A stretch of DNA of 64,000 bases from Firmicutes bacterium UBA2116. GTDB taxonomy: Bacteria; Bacillota; Clostridia; Tissierellales; Sedimentibacteraceae. The stretch covers positions 1 through 64,000 of the forward strand of contig DCYG01000045.1 in assembly GCA_002331025.1 (NCBI GenBank), given 5' to 3'. The notes below the pieces were generated by a model that was given only the letters and a program-made list of their open reading frames with translations, made no database searches and had not been told where the DNA came from. Both the position numbers and the translations under genes were made by a program. Numbering within the stretch: the stretch's first letter is position 1; each line of letters opens with the position of its first letter. Below are positions 35,596 to 44,665 of the stretch, piece after piece.

Positions 35596-36384
35596 ATGGG
35601 AACATCAACAGGTAATAGTGGACAAAACGGTAAAACACCAATGGTTCCATCATGGTTAGATGAAAATGATGATGAAGATAATAATATTATACCAGCACAA
35701 GCAGATCCAGACAGATTTAGTAATCCAAGAAATAATTTTACAAGATACGTAAATTCTGGTGGAAGAAATAGAGACAATTTACATAGGGCTACTTCTCAAT
35801 ATGTGAAAGAGTCATTAGGAGGTACAAAAAATGCAGTTATAAGATTGGGAGCTGCAAGAAGTAGTACTGCACGATTAGTTTCTGTTTTAGGAAGCATTTC
35901 TGGGCAAGGAATAAGAGAGGCGAGTAAAGAGTTTGGACTTGGAGATTTGATTGGGAAAAATGCAAATGATGTTTTCTTAGAAATTATGGATTTTGTATGT
36001 CCTGATGGTGGGAGAACTGATGAGGGCATTGCAAGAAGTTCTTATATTGAAACAATAGAGTCGATGCCAGAATTAAATGCTACTCTTATAGAGAATATGA
36101 CAGAGAATCAATTTTTAATTTTTACAGAAAAATACATGTCAAATGTAATTCAGGAAAGGTTACTTAATGATATCGGAAATAAAACTGTTTCTCTTCCGGA
36201 TGATGTAAATGTGGTTGAAATGATACAGGAACAATTAAATGATTTCATTTTTGGGGCTGTTTCAGATGCCATGGTACAACTCAATGTTGAAATTAAAAAT
36301 ATTGATAGTGCCCAGACTAGAACTATTGTTGATAGTGTATATGAAAAAGCATATTCTATATTGGCAGCTATGGGGGAGGTATAG
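35596..36384 (+). CDS. qatB: QatB, component of the Qat anti-phage system
   Basis: 262 residues from the ATG at 35596, with GGTGAGG upstream; a GTG nine bases earlier is less likely. The N-terminus MGTSTGNSGQNGKTPMVPSW and the following acidic linker are typical of QatB. The rest is helical with a conserved Arg-rich segment (ARSSTARLVSVLGSISGQGIREA). No enzyme motif is visible. Its place between QatA and QatC fixes the assignment. Confidence 0.9.
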   Translation: MGTSTGNSGQNGKTPMVPSWLDENDDEDNNIIPAQADPDRFSNPRNNFTRYVNSGGRNRDNLHRATSQYVKESLGGTKNAVIRLGAARSSTARLVSVLGSISGQGIREASKEFGLGDLIGKNANDVFLEIMDFVCPDGGRTDEGIARSSYIETIESMPELNATLIENMTENQFLIFTEKYMSNVIQERLLNDIGNKTVSLPDDVNVVEMIQEQLNDFIFGAVSDAMVQLNVEIKNIDSAQTRTIVDSVYEKAYSILAAMGEV

Positions 36385-36387
36385 TTA

Positions 36388-37749
36388 ATGAATAGATTTA
36401 AGTTAATTGGGAAATACGATTCAACAGATTTAACTAGTTTTTTTGATGGAGATTTGGAAATAGTAAATGTTCCGCTGATAACTGAAAAAGGAATGCTTTG
36501 TTATGGTATTGGCAATGTTATAGAAAAGATGTTAGATAACAAAATTTGTCCAACTGAAGATGGGATAGATATAATGGTTTTTGCTACGTTAGTATATCTT
36601 GCTGATACTCGAATATCAAGGAGTATTCATTCACAGGATTCTTGGACTAGGGAAATAGAAATTCAATTACCTGTAATAAACCTTGAAACATGGAACGCAT
36701 CTAGTGAAGATTTGACTAGAATGCTAGATTTTCTAACGGGAGATAAGTGGAGTATAATATTTGAGCAAAGAGATAAAGACTTTGACGATTTATTAACTTG
36801 TAATGAAGAACAGGAAGCATTTGAAGTCGTCTCCTTATTTTCAGGTGGAATGGATAGCTTGATAAGTACTGTAAATTACTTAGAAGATAAAAAAAATGTT
36901 GTGTTAATTAGTCATGCAGGTGATGGTTTCACAAAAAATGCACAAACTAATATTCTTAAGGAATTTAAAGAAATGTATCCTGAGATTATGCCATTATACC
37001 TAGATTTATGGATGAGTTTTGAAAAAGAGTTTATACCACATGGAGGAACAGAAAATACAACAAGAAGCCGTTCTTTTTTATTTATTTCTTTTGGAGTATT
37101 TGCTATTTCAGGAGTAAAAGGTGTTAATAGATTGGAAGTTCCTGAGAATGGATTGATTGCTCTCAATGTTCCTTTGGATAACTTAAGAGTAGGCTCACAT
37201 AGTACAAGGACAACCCACCCATTTTATTTGGAAATGTGGAATAAAGTATTAGGTAGACTCGGATTTAACACAACAGTGGAAAATCCCTATTGGGATAAAA
37301 CAAAAGGTGAAATGGCTGATAAATGCAAAAACAAAGAGTTTCTTTCTAAGGTAATAAAAAAATCTATATCGTGCTCTTCTCCTGTAAAAGCAAAGTGGAA
37401 AAAACTTCCTCCGCAACACTGCGGATATTGTGTACCATGTTTAATTAGAAGGGCAGCAATGCAAAAGGCCTTTGGATTAGGAAAAGATTGTACAGATTAT
37501 ACACAAGAAAGCACTAATGCAATCCTTAAAGATCATGCAAATGCAGTAGGCTCTCAATTACGCTCGTTTCAACTAGCTATTAATAGAATAAAGAAACAAC
37601 CAAATATATCGAAAGTTTTAATTCATAAACCTGGTCCATTAAAAAATGATGCTGGGTATTTAGATAGATTAGCTGGAGTGTATACGAGAGGCTTATTAGA
37701 AGTGGATGATTTTATTAATGGCTCATTAGTAGATGAGGTGCAGGAATGA
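36388..37749 (+). CDS. qatC: QatC, QueC-like PP-loop protein of the Qat system
   Basis: 453 residues. The PP-loop nucleotide-binding motif SLFSGGMDSLIST appears near residue 152, and a QueC-like zinc site HCGYCVPCLIRRAAM near residue 350. QueC makes the 7-deazaguanine precursor preQ0; in Qat the PP-loop enzyme probably modifies a protein or nucleotide instead, which is inference from related defence proteins. GGGGAGGT precedes the ATG. It overlaps qatD by ATGA. Confidence 0.93.
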   Translation: MNRFKLIGKYDSTDLTSFFDGDLEIVNVPLITEKGMLCYGIGNVIEKMLDNKICPTEDGIDIMVFATLVYLADTRISRSIHSQDSWTREIEIQLPVINLETWNASSEDLTRMLDFLTGDKWSIIFEQRDKDFDDLLTCNEEQEAFEVVSLFSGGMDSLISTVNYLEDKKNVVLISHAGDGFTKNAQTNILKEFKEMYPEIMPLYLDLWMSFEKEFIPHGGTENTTRSRSFLFISFGVFAISGVKGVNRLEVPENGLIALNVPLDNLRVGSHSTRTTHPFYLEMWNKVLGRLGFNTTVENPYWDKTKGEMADKCKNKEFLSKVIKKSISCSSPVKAKWKKLPPQHCGYCVPCLIRRAAMQKAFGLGKDCTDYTQESTNAILKDHANAVGSQLRSFQLAINRIKKQPNISKVLIHKPGPLKNDAGYLDRLAGVYTRGLLEVDDFINGSLVDEVQE

Positions 37750-38477
37750 TTTTATATGATATGCACTGCCACTTGGATTTAATGCCAAGAATGAAAAATA
37801 TTATTCAGGAATCTTTAAAAGAAGAATTAGGGATTCTAGCTGTAACAACAACGCCTAAAGCATATAAGAAAGAAATTGAGTATTGTAAGGATAATCGGAA
37901 TATCAAAGTTGCACTAGGATTACATCCACAATTGGTAAAAGATAGGTATGATGAACTTTCAATAATAATTAATAATATTTGCAATGCAAAATATATTGGA
38001 GAAATTGGTTTGGATTTTAATAAGCAATATTATGCATCTAAAGAAAAGCAAATTGAAGTATTTTCTGAAATCATAAGAATGTGCAGTGAATTAGGAGAAA
38101 GAATAATATCGATTCATAGTGTCAAGTCAGCAGAATATGTACTAAATATTTTAGAAACATTTAATACTACAAGAAATAATCGTTGTATTTTGCATTGGTT
38201 CACAGGTACCGAAAAACAACTTATAAAAGCAATTGAATTAGGATGCTATTTTTCAGTAAATAAAAAAATGCTTGATACTGAAAGAGGTAGGGGTGTTATA
38301 AGAATGATTCCAAAAAACAAATTACTTGTTGAAACAGATGCACCATTTATTCAAGAGATAACATTTGGACGTGATATTTATGAAGAATTGTACCAGACAA
38401 TTAATATCATTTCTAAATTAAGAGAAGAAGATTTATTTAAAACCATAGAAGAAAATTCGCAGAAAATTTTTAGATAA
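37746..38477 (+). CDS. qatD: QatD, TatD-like metal-dependent nuclease of the Qat system
   Basis: 243 residues, the usual TatD length. Metal-ligand motifs are intact: MHCHLD near the start, IGEIGLD, HWFTG and LVETDAPF. It should therefore be an active DNase. The start codon overlaps the qatC stop in ATGA, so the two are translationally coupled. The whole qatA-D set has no frame disruption. Confidence 0.93.
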   Translation: MILYDMHCHLDLMPRMKNIIQESLKEELGILAVTTTPKAYKKEIEYCKDNRNIKVALGLHPQLVKDRYDELSIIINNICNAKYIGEIGLDFNKQYYASKEKQIEVFSEIIRMCSELGERIISIHSVKSAEYVLNILETFNTTRNNRCILHWFTGTEKQLIKAIELGCYFSVNKKMLDTERGRGVIRMIPKNKLLVETDAPFIQEITFGRDIYEELYQTINIISKLREEDLFKTIEENSQKIFR

Positions 38478-38533
38478 GAATTTTGAAAAGAAAATGAGAT
38501 TATACACTAATATTTTCTGGTAGAGGTGAAATT

Positions 38534-39439
38534 ATGATTGAAGTAGTATTTAATGATAGTGAAAAAGGTTCTATGAAATTAGCAAAAAACTATAATGAAA
38601 AAAACATGATGTGTGGGGCAGTCAGTTACGGTTATATAGGAGAAAAACCAACTAAAGCTGAATTAAAGAAACATTTTAAAGAGAAACATTTTGAAGGTCA
38701 AGCAGTTGGTGGAAGTTCTAAAGATGTAGTTAATATAGGTTTTTCACTAGATATTGGTGATGTTTCAGGTGAGATTGATGGAAATGAACGGCAAAATATT
38801 TTTTGCAAAATGTGGGGTCGATTTGATTTTGATAATAAAGAGCAGGAACAATTTTTCCAAAATCAACGCAAAGATATGGAGAAATTGCTGACTGCTGCTC
38901 AAAATGGCACACCTATACGAATATGGAAAAGCAACGCTCCTTATTCAACCTGCGGATTTTACTTTGTTTGCGATATGTTAAGAAATATTGACTGCAATAT
39001 AAGTAGTGTCTCTTTACCCGAGTATAAGAAAGTATCTGATAATGAAATAGTTACATATAGTCACTGGGGAGAAGTTGATGCAGGTAGATTCTATCAATTC
39101 TTACCCCTGGAAAAACAATTATCTCAGATAGAAAAGAAAATTGTTAGTGACTATTGGCATGAATTAATGGAAGAAAATGCACCCTTAAGAGCAATTATTA
39201 ATGGAAAGATAATTTCTGTACCAGAAGATTTTTATGATTTCATTATCACAAGGAATCTTCCAGAGAATGACTTTATTATGGCACGATTTATCGGTAAACT
39301 CTTAGGTGAATATAGTCTGGGAATTAGTGATAGTTGGTATGCTTTGCGTATTGATAAGATGATAGAGGATAATAAACTAGTTGTTGTTGAAAATAGAGAT
39401 CCATCACACCCTTATGGAAAAGTTTTAAGAAAAATGTAA
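38534..39439 (+). CDS. DUF1835/DUF3658 protein
   Basis: 301 residues. The N-terminal part (IEVVFNDSEKGSMKLAK) fits DUF1835 and the C-terminal part (GISDSWYALRIDKMIEDNKLVVVE) fits DUF3658, a pair usual in Firmicute proteins of unknown function. There is an insertion in the middle (about residues 55-100) that is longer than in most homologues I recall. It is 56 bases after qatD and ends before its own terminator, so it may be a passenger of the Qat cassette. Confidence 0.75.
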   Translation: MIEVVFNDSEKGSMKLAKNYNEKNMMCGAVSYGYIGEKPTKAELKKHFKEKHFEGQAVGGSSKDVVNIGFSLDIGDVSGEIDGNERQNIFCKMWGRFDFDNKEQEQFFQNQRKDMEKLLTAAQNGTPIRIWKSNAPYSTCGFYFVCDMLRNIDCNISSVSLPEYKKVSDNEIVTYSHWGEVDAGRFYQFLPLEKQLSQIEKKIVSDYWHELMEENAPLRAIINGKIISVPEDFYDFIITRNLPENDFIMARFIGKLLGEYSLGISDSWYALRIDKMIEDNKLVVVENRDPSHPYGKVLRKM

Positions 39440-39455
39440 ATTGTAATGAACAAAG

Positions 39456-39486
39456 CCTTCAAATAAATGTATTTGAGGGTTTTGTT
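39456..39486 (+). terminator. Terminator after the DUF1835/DUF3658 gene
   Basis: CCTTCAAATA (39456-39465) pairs with TATTTGAGGG (39470-39479) with one G-T pair, followed by TTTTGTTG. Confidence 0.75.
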
Positions 39487-39642
39487 GCTTACAATTTTGA
39501 TACAAGAGTATTAGAATGTATTAGCAAATATTAAGGCTCAAATTACCAAGATAAAACTTGCCTAAATATAGCAAGTAATATAGCGGTAGAAATGTAAAAT
39601 CGAAAAAATATGTGGGAAAGTTGCTAGAACTTCAGAAATATA

Positions 39643-39795
39643 GGCTTCCACCAAGGGGGTAATATCTACTTACGACATCATTATTGTACTCTCAAGGCAC
39701 GTTGAGAGTATAATTCTGATGACGTATTGTGGTTCAGAGGGCAAAAAGTAGAAACTGACCACAACATATAGTGGTTTGAGGACGATTTTAGAGCA
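39643..39795 (+). repeat. R1 structured repeat, copy a (longest copy)
   Basis: Hairpin 1 spans 39676-39721: CATCA pairs with TGATG, and TACTCTCAA (39687-39695) pairs perfectly with TTGAGAGTA (39702-39710) around the loop GGCACG. Hairpin 2 pairs TTGTGGTTCAG (39727-39737) with CTGACCACAA (39755-39764), with one bulged base. The upstream part is CCACCAAGGGGG. Related copies occur at 48610, 50154, 51943 and 62570. It fills the 486-base gap before the Shedu gene. Confidence 0.75.
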
Positions 39796-39925
39796 AATAA
39801 AGAGCGAAAAACACCGTTTTTTGACCCCTATTTTTGGTGTGATTTATAGATGACATAGGGGTTTATTATCTTTTCAACATTGAAGTTACTAAAAAATGAT
39901 GCAAGTTTATTTGGGAGGGACTAGA

Positions 39926-40732
39926 GTGCTTTATTCAAGAGACTATAATTTAGGGCTTACGGAACAAGAAAAAGAACAATATAAAATAGTTACTGGTAGA
40001 GAATTTATGGAAAAAAGGACAAGTGGATTTGGACGTGTTAATAATCCAGCCAAATATCCTAAAGCAGCTAGATTATGCCGAACACTATTTCCAAATAATT
40101 TCTTGGACTTTATAGATTTAAGAAATAGTGATGATATAGCAAATAGGAATAGACAATTCTTAAATCACCTAAATACTTGTAAAAATGAAAGGGAAATTTT
40201 AAATTATATAAAAGAAACAGAGAATTATCATATAATAGGATCACTTTTGCACGGTATGTCATTACGAATTGGCCATCATGGAGCTTTCTTATTTCCAGAG
40301 TTTCAGCTAAGTAATAAATATCAAGTTGATTATTTATTATTGGGGAAAAGTTCAGGTGGATATGAGTTTGTATTAGTTGAGTTGGAAAACCCTTATGGAA
40401 ATATAATGTTAAAGGATGGAAATCTTGGTGCAGAGTTCCGAGATGGTATTTCTCAAATAGATGAGTGGAAGCGGTGGCTTCAAAATAATTATACTTCCTT
40501 TTCTGAAACATTTAAAAAATATAAAAATAAAGAATTTGATTTACCAGATGAATTTTATACATTAGATTTATCTAGATTCCATTATGTTGTGATAGCAGGA
40601 AGAAGAAAAGATTTTACTAAACTGACATATACAATTACTAGAGAAAAGAAGAAAACAGATGATATAACTCTTCTACACTATGACAATTTATGTGATTTTT
40701 CTAATTTGTTAATAGATAAAGTAACTTATTAG
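39926..40732 (+). CDS. sduA: Shedu anti-phage nuclease (SduA, DUF4263)
   Basis: 268 residues from the GTG at 39926 (GGGAGGG at 39913-39919); the ATGs at 39896 and 39899 are alternatives without a good site. The C-terminal DUF4263 domain shows FPEFQLSNKYQVDYLL, FVLVELENP and ISQIDEWKRWL, a PD-(D/E)xK nuclease pattern. Shedu is a single-gene system that nicks DNA during infection. The N-terminal 100 residues are variable in the family and probably sense the trigger. R1 lies upstream and a strong terminator downstream, so it is a self-contained cassette. Confidence 0.85.
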   Translation: MLYSRDYNLGLTEQEKEQYKIVTGREFMEKRTSGFGRVNNPAKYPKAARLCRTLFPNNFLDFIDLRNSDDIANRNRQFLNHLNTCKNEREILNYIKETENYHIIGSLLHGMSLRIGHHGAFLFPEFQLSNKYQVDYLLLGKSSGGYEFVLVELENPYGNIMLKDGNLGAEFRDGISQIDEWKRWLQNNYTSFSETFKKYKNKEFDLPDEFYTLDLSRFHYVVIAGRRKDFTKLTYTITREKKKTDDITLLHYDNLCDFSNLLIDKVTY

Positions 40733-40752
40733 AAAAGATATAATTAAAATAA

Positions 40753-40808
40753 AGAGGCTAAGTTTTAGGTTAACTTAAATAACCTACAGACTTAGCCTCT
40801 TTTTTTAT
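40753..40808 (+). terminator. Strong terminator after sduA
   Basis: AGAGGCTAAGT (40753-40763) pairs perfectly with ACTTAGCCTCT (40790-40800), with an inner AGGTT/AACCT arm, and a run of seven T follows. Confidence 0.85.
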
Positions 40809-40839
40809 ATTCAAAAATACTAAGAAAGGACTGAGAACA

Positions 40840-41456
40840 ATGTCAAGATATTTCATGTATGGTACATCACTGGGAGGGATAGAGCAGCTGATGATGCTGG
40901 CACCTAATTTTCCTCAAAGAAGAAGTGGAATAGTCATTAATAATCATTTTAATTGTGAAGGAGGTATGAATATTTGTAATAGGTGTATAGCAAAGGTTGA
41001 AAGCAGAAGTAATCCTAATGATTGTTATTGTTTCAAAGAAAAAATAGAGGCAGATGAAATTAAATATTCAGATCTGATAAAAGATTGCTTTGGAAGAATA
41101 AAAAATTATGTTCTTAAAAACAGATTGAAATTACTTAGCAGCAAATTTACAGGCGAACTATTTCTAAATCATATCCATACGTGTTTTCCGTTGAAGTCGT
41201 AGAAGGAGAACTAATAGGGGTGGCTATTCTTACTTTAAATGAGGAATTGACTCCAAAGGAGCTTGAAAAGATTGAAGATAATATAATTGGTCAGGCGTCT
41301 GATGGCTGGGCAGAGAATTTTGAGCAGAGAGAAATTAGTACTGATATGGGAGATATTTATGTTAGCTTTTGGAACAGTGATAACTGGTTTATTAAGACAG
41401 CTGAGGAAATGGGTATAGAAGAAAATCAAAAAATGGGAGGTATGAAATTTGAATAA
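40840..41456 (+). pseudogene. Frameshifted ICE accessory gene
   Basis: Two frames overlap by 22 bases: 40840-41202 (starts MSRYFMYGTSLGGIEQLMML, has ribosome binding site AAGAAAGGA) and 41181-41456 (starts without any such site). The second half (ELTPKELEKIEDNIIGQASDGWAENFEQREI) looks like the C-terminus of proteins I recall from Tn1549-like elements, and the first half carries a small Cys-rich segment. The simplest reading is one gene broken by a frameshift near 41170-41200. Two separate genes cannot be excluded. Confidence 0.55.
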
Positions 41457-41672
41457 TAGAAATCAAGTAGAAAGAATTAAGAACAGTTATCCTGTAGGTA
41501 CGGTACACGAATTGAATTAATTCAGGCAATGGATGATGTGCAAGGCGTTGAAAAAGGTACAAAGGGAACAGTGATAGGGGTAGATGACATTGGAACCATA
41601 CACATGAAATGGGATAATAATTCCTTGATATGGACGATTAAACAAGATGGCAAAGAAATAGACCTTCTGTGA
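41449..41672 (+). pseudogene. DUF4314 gene broken by a 5-bp duplication
   Basis: From the TTG at 41449 (GGGAGG at 41435-41440) the frame gives NNRNQVERIKNSYPVG and then fails. GGTAC is duplicated in tandem at 41497-41501 and 41502-41506. Removing one copy restores a 72-residue frame reading YPVGTRIELIQAMDDV to the TGA at 41670. The restored protein matches the small DUF4314 proteins common beside ICE recombinases. Confidence 0.8.
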
Positions 41673-41956
41673 ATGAAAATTTTGACGAGCAGTACCATAA
41701 TATCGCTGAGAAGATAAGAGACTTGAAACTAAAAAAGCTTAAACTGACACAGGAAAATAGGCTGGCAGAAACCTTTAATCAGAGAGTTGAAGATATGGAT
41801 AATTGCCTAAAGGAAACTTCTTGTACGGTAGGAGGTTATGACGATGAATTGGTCAGGCGACTGCTGCAGAGTGTAAAAGTTATCAGCGAGGATAAGATAG
41901 AGATGCAATTTAAGTCGGGAATTGTGATGCATCAAAGGGTGACATATGATGAGTAA
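41669..41956 (+). pseudogene. C-terminal remnant of a large serine recombinase
   Basis: 95 codons aligned with the end of the recombinase at 31471-33132: KIRDLKLKKLKLTQENRLAETFNQRVEDMD and DELVRRLLQSVKV ... IEMQFKSGIVMHQRV. The resolvase domain, recombinase domain and zinc ribbon are missing. The fragment abuts the broken DUF4314 gene, so a deletion joined them. Sequence divergence shows it comes from a different element, not from the intact copy. Confidence 0.85.
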
Positions 41957-41960
41957 AGAA

Positions 41961-41996
41961 TAAGCGGGAGTTGGATGCATTTCTTACTCCTGCTTA
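41961..41996 (+). repeat. Hairpin after the recombinase remnant
   Basis: TAAGCGGGAGT (41961-41971) pairs with ACTCCTGCTTA (41986-41996) with one G-T pair. No T-run follows. It mirrors the hairpin behind the intact recombinase operon at 33142. Confidence 0.5.
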
Positions 41997-42107
41997 ACAG
42001 GACATGAAATATTGTCAATTAAGATAATAAGAGTTTGGCAGACTGCTTATTTACAAACTTACTAAAGAGATGTATAATATTAGCGAGTTTGTAAAAGGGG
42101 CGAAAAT

Positions 42108-42701
42108 ATGGATTATTCGAAAATGCTTAAACAATTAATTGATGATAATGATGGTGTTATATCCACAAAAATGGTAACTGAAACTGGTATTCCCAGAATA
42201 TATCTTTCTGAATTCGTTAAAAAAGGAATGTTAGAACGATATGAGAGAGGCATTTATATAACAACTCAAGGCAATGATGATCAAATGTATTGTTTTCAGA
42301 TGAGATTTTCACAGGCGACTTTCTCACATGAATCAGCATTATTTTTACAGCAGTATATCAAAAAAATGCCTGAACAACCTGTTGTGACAGTAAAAACAGG
42401 AACAAATACTAAAAATCTTGTGAACACTGGAGCAAGAGTGCATTCTATTCGACCCAATCTATATACTCTTGGTGAAATAGAGAGAAAAACTCGTTATGGC
42501 AGAAGTGTGCGAACATACGATATTGAGCGTAGTATTTGTGATATTATTCGTACTAGAAGTAGGATTGATAGTGATATTATTGTGAGTACTTTAAAAAAAT
42601 ATAATGATAGTCCTGAAAAAGATTTTTCCAAACTCATTGCCTATGCAGAAAAGCTAAAAGTTGCAAAAATCCTGAATAGCTATCTTGAGTTTTTACAATG
42701 A
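42108..42701 (+). CDS. AbiEi-type antitoxin-like transcription regulator
   Basis: 197 residues. The N-terminal winged HTH (DDNDGVISTKMVTETGIPRIYLSEFVKKGMLERYERGIY) and the following domain (FSHESALFLQQYI, YDIERSICDIIRTRSRID) are typical of AbiEi/AntiTox_4 proteins. These normally repress and neutralise an AbiEii nucleotidyltransferase toxin encoded next to them. No AbiEii is present here; instead a DNA methylase follows after 43 bases. It may regulate that operon, or be an orphan. AAAAGGGG precedes the ATG. Confidence 0.82.
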   Translation: MDYSKMLKQLIDDNDGVISTKMVTETGIPRIYLSEFVKKGMLERYERGIYITTQGNDDQMYCFQMRFSQATFSHESALFLQQYIKKMPEQPVVTVKTGTNTKNLVNTGARVHSIRPNLYTLGEIERKTRYGRSVRTYDIERSICDIIRTRSRIDSDIIVSTLKKYNDSPEKDFSKLIAYAEKLKVAKILNSYLEFLQ

Positions 42702-42744
42702 GATTTTTATGCGATGAAAAATTTATAAAGGGGCTAACTAAATT

Positions 42745-44655
42745 ATGCAGTCAGAAATTTATGATATAATTTCCGTCTTGGCAAAAGACATAAACGCCAA
42801 GATACCAGAGGCATTTGAAAAACAGTATTATAGGAAAATGTCTTATTCAAGTGAAAATAAAATAATAGAACTTGATAAGGAACTATTACATGAAACTATT
42901 AGTTTTGAAGTTGCATTTGTTCATGTAATAATGTTTATTTTTAATAGATGTTTTAATACAGAAAATACAAATTACAGTATTCTGTTAGAGCGATTGGATG
43001 TAGATGGGTTATTCTCTTGGTACAGTATGGCAGAAAACTTTGCTACAGATAATTTTGAAAGTATTAATGTGCAGGAGTTTTCAGATATCTACGAATTAGT
43101 TAATCAACACGATACATTTATTGATAAAAATATCAAAAAAAAGTTAGGACAATTTTATACTCCAACCAATATTGTACAAAGAATGATTTTTGAAATTAAA
43201 ACCAACTTAAGATCACTAACGAATACTGATTTGCTCATAGACCCAGCATGTGGGACAGGTGTTTTTTTAATAGAAATAATTGAAGAACTAAAAAAAATAT
43301 TCCAGCAATCTGAAGTAATTGAGTATGTTAAAAACAACATGTTTGCTTATGATGTAAATCCCTTTGCGGTTATTGCAACAAAAATAAATATAGCATACAT
43401 TTTATTAAAAGAATTTCCTGAAGAGAAAGAGAAAATCCTAGATTATATTGTCAATGATAATAATGCATTCTGTAATATTCGATGGAAAAACACTGTGGTG
43501 GAACCAGACAATAATATCTATACAATTATTTTAGGAAATCCTCCATATTTTAAACTTAATAAAGCATTAATTAAAAATATTAGTGGATATGATGAAATTT
43601 TATATGGACAACCGAACATTTATTCTTTTTTCATGTATTGGGGAATGAAGCATTTAAAGAAAGATGGTGCAATGAGCTTTATTGTTCCACAATCTATAAG
43701 ATCAGGTCTTTATTTTAAAAATCTTAGATCTAAAATGAAAGATTTAAGAATAAGAGCGTTAATACATATAGATTCTAGACAAAATGTGTTTGATCGAGCC
43801 GAGCAAGCGGTATTAATTATTTGTTTAGAAAATAAACCAGTTGCAAACAGTAAAACAAAAATTCAATTTTACGATGGAAATGGAACGATTAATTCTGAGT
43901 TTAAAGTATCTCGATCTAAACTAATGATGGATGAGCGAAATAATCATATATTCGTAATTAGTAAAAAAATCGAGATGTATAGCATTTTAGATAAAATATT
44001 TACAAATAGCTTACAATTGGATAGCGAAGAAACGAAGTTAAAGTTTTGTAATGGTCTTTTCGTTTGGAACCAACATAAAAAGGATATTGTGGATGAAGAA
44101 ATAGCAGCGATACCTATTATTTATGGGGGTAATATACAGCCATTAGAGTTCGATTTTTCATTATGCTCTACAAATGAAGAAAGAAAACAATATGCTTTAA
44201 TAACAGAAAAAACGAAATCATATGTGCTAAGCGGAAAAAGATTGCTAATTCAACGAACTACAAATTTTGAAAGAGATATTCGCTTAAAATCATGTATAAT
44301 ATCGGATGACTTTTTAGAAACATATGAAAGATATTTTTTAGAAAATCATGTGAATTTCTTATGTAGTAGCGAAGGAAAAGATGAGCTTCTTAGTTTAGAA
44401 ACCATGTATTATTATTTAGGGATGCTTAATTCAAAGTTAGTTAATTATATTTTTACGAGTAAAAGTGGTAATACTCAAGTATCCGCCAATGAACTTAATT
44501 CTCTTCCTTTTCCAAATGATGGATTCGAAATGATTTCACGATTTGTATCTAACCATGTGAATGAATTGCATGAACATCAGCAGGAACTAGATATGCTTGT
44601 TTGTAGCGCATACAGATTATCTGAGGATGAAACAAACTTTATTATAAATTATTGA
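42745..44655 (+). CDS. N6-adenine DNA methyltransferase (Eco57I/TaqI type)
   Basis: 636 residues. GQFYTP (residues 135-140), DPACGTG (166-172, SAM binding) and NPPYF (about 265-269, catalytic) are the ordered motifs of a gamma-class N6A methylase. The C-terminal 300 residues resemble a TaqI-type target recognition domain ending in LNSKLVNYIFTSKSGNTQVSANELNSLPFP. No nuclease motif was seen. It ends 10 bases before the GHKL ATPase gene, so the two are one operon. It probably marks host DNA so the downstream nuclease can spare it; that is inference. Confidence 0.88.
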   Translation: MQSEIYDIISVLAKDINAKIPEAFEKQYYRKMSYSSENKIIELDKELLHETISFEVAFVHVIMFIFNRCFNTENTNYSILLERLDVDGLFSWYSMAENFATDNFESINVQEFSDIYELVNQHDTFIDKNIKKKLGQFYTPTNIVQRMIFEIKTNLRSLTNTDLLIDPACGTGVFLIEIIEELKKIFQQSEVIEYVKNNMFAYDVNPFAVIATKINIAYILLKEFPEEKEKILDYIVNDNNAFCNIRWKNTVVEPDNNIYTIILGNPPYFKLNKALIKNISGYDEILYGQPNIYSFFMYWGMKHLKKDGAMSFIVPQSIRSGLYFKNLRSKMKDLRIRALIHIDSRQNVFDRAEQAVLIICLENKPVANSKTKIQFYDGNGTINSEFKVSRSKLMMDERNNHIFVISKKIEMYSILDKIFTNSLQLDSEETKLKFCNGLFVWNQHKKDIVDEEIAAIPIIYGGNIQPLEFDFSLCSTNEERKQYALITEKTKSYVLSGKRLLIQRTTNFERDIRLKSCIISDDFLETYERYFLENHVNFLCSSEGKDELLSLETMYYYLGMLNSKLVNYIFTSKSGNTQVSANELNSLPFPNDGFEMISRFVSNHVNELHEHQQELDMLVCSAYRLSEDETNFIINY

Positions 44656-44665
44656 GGTGAGATGG

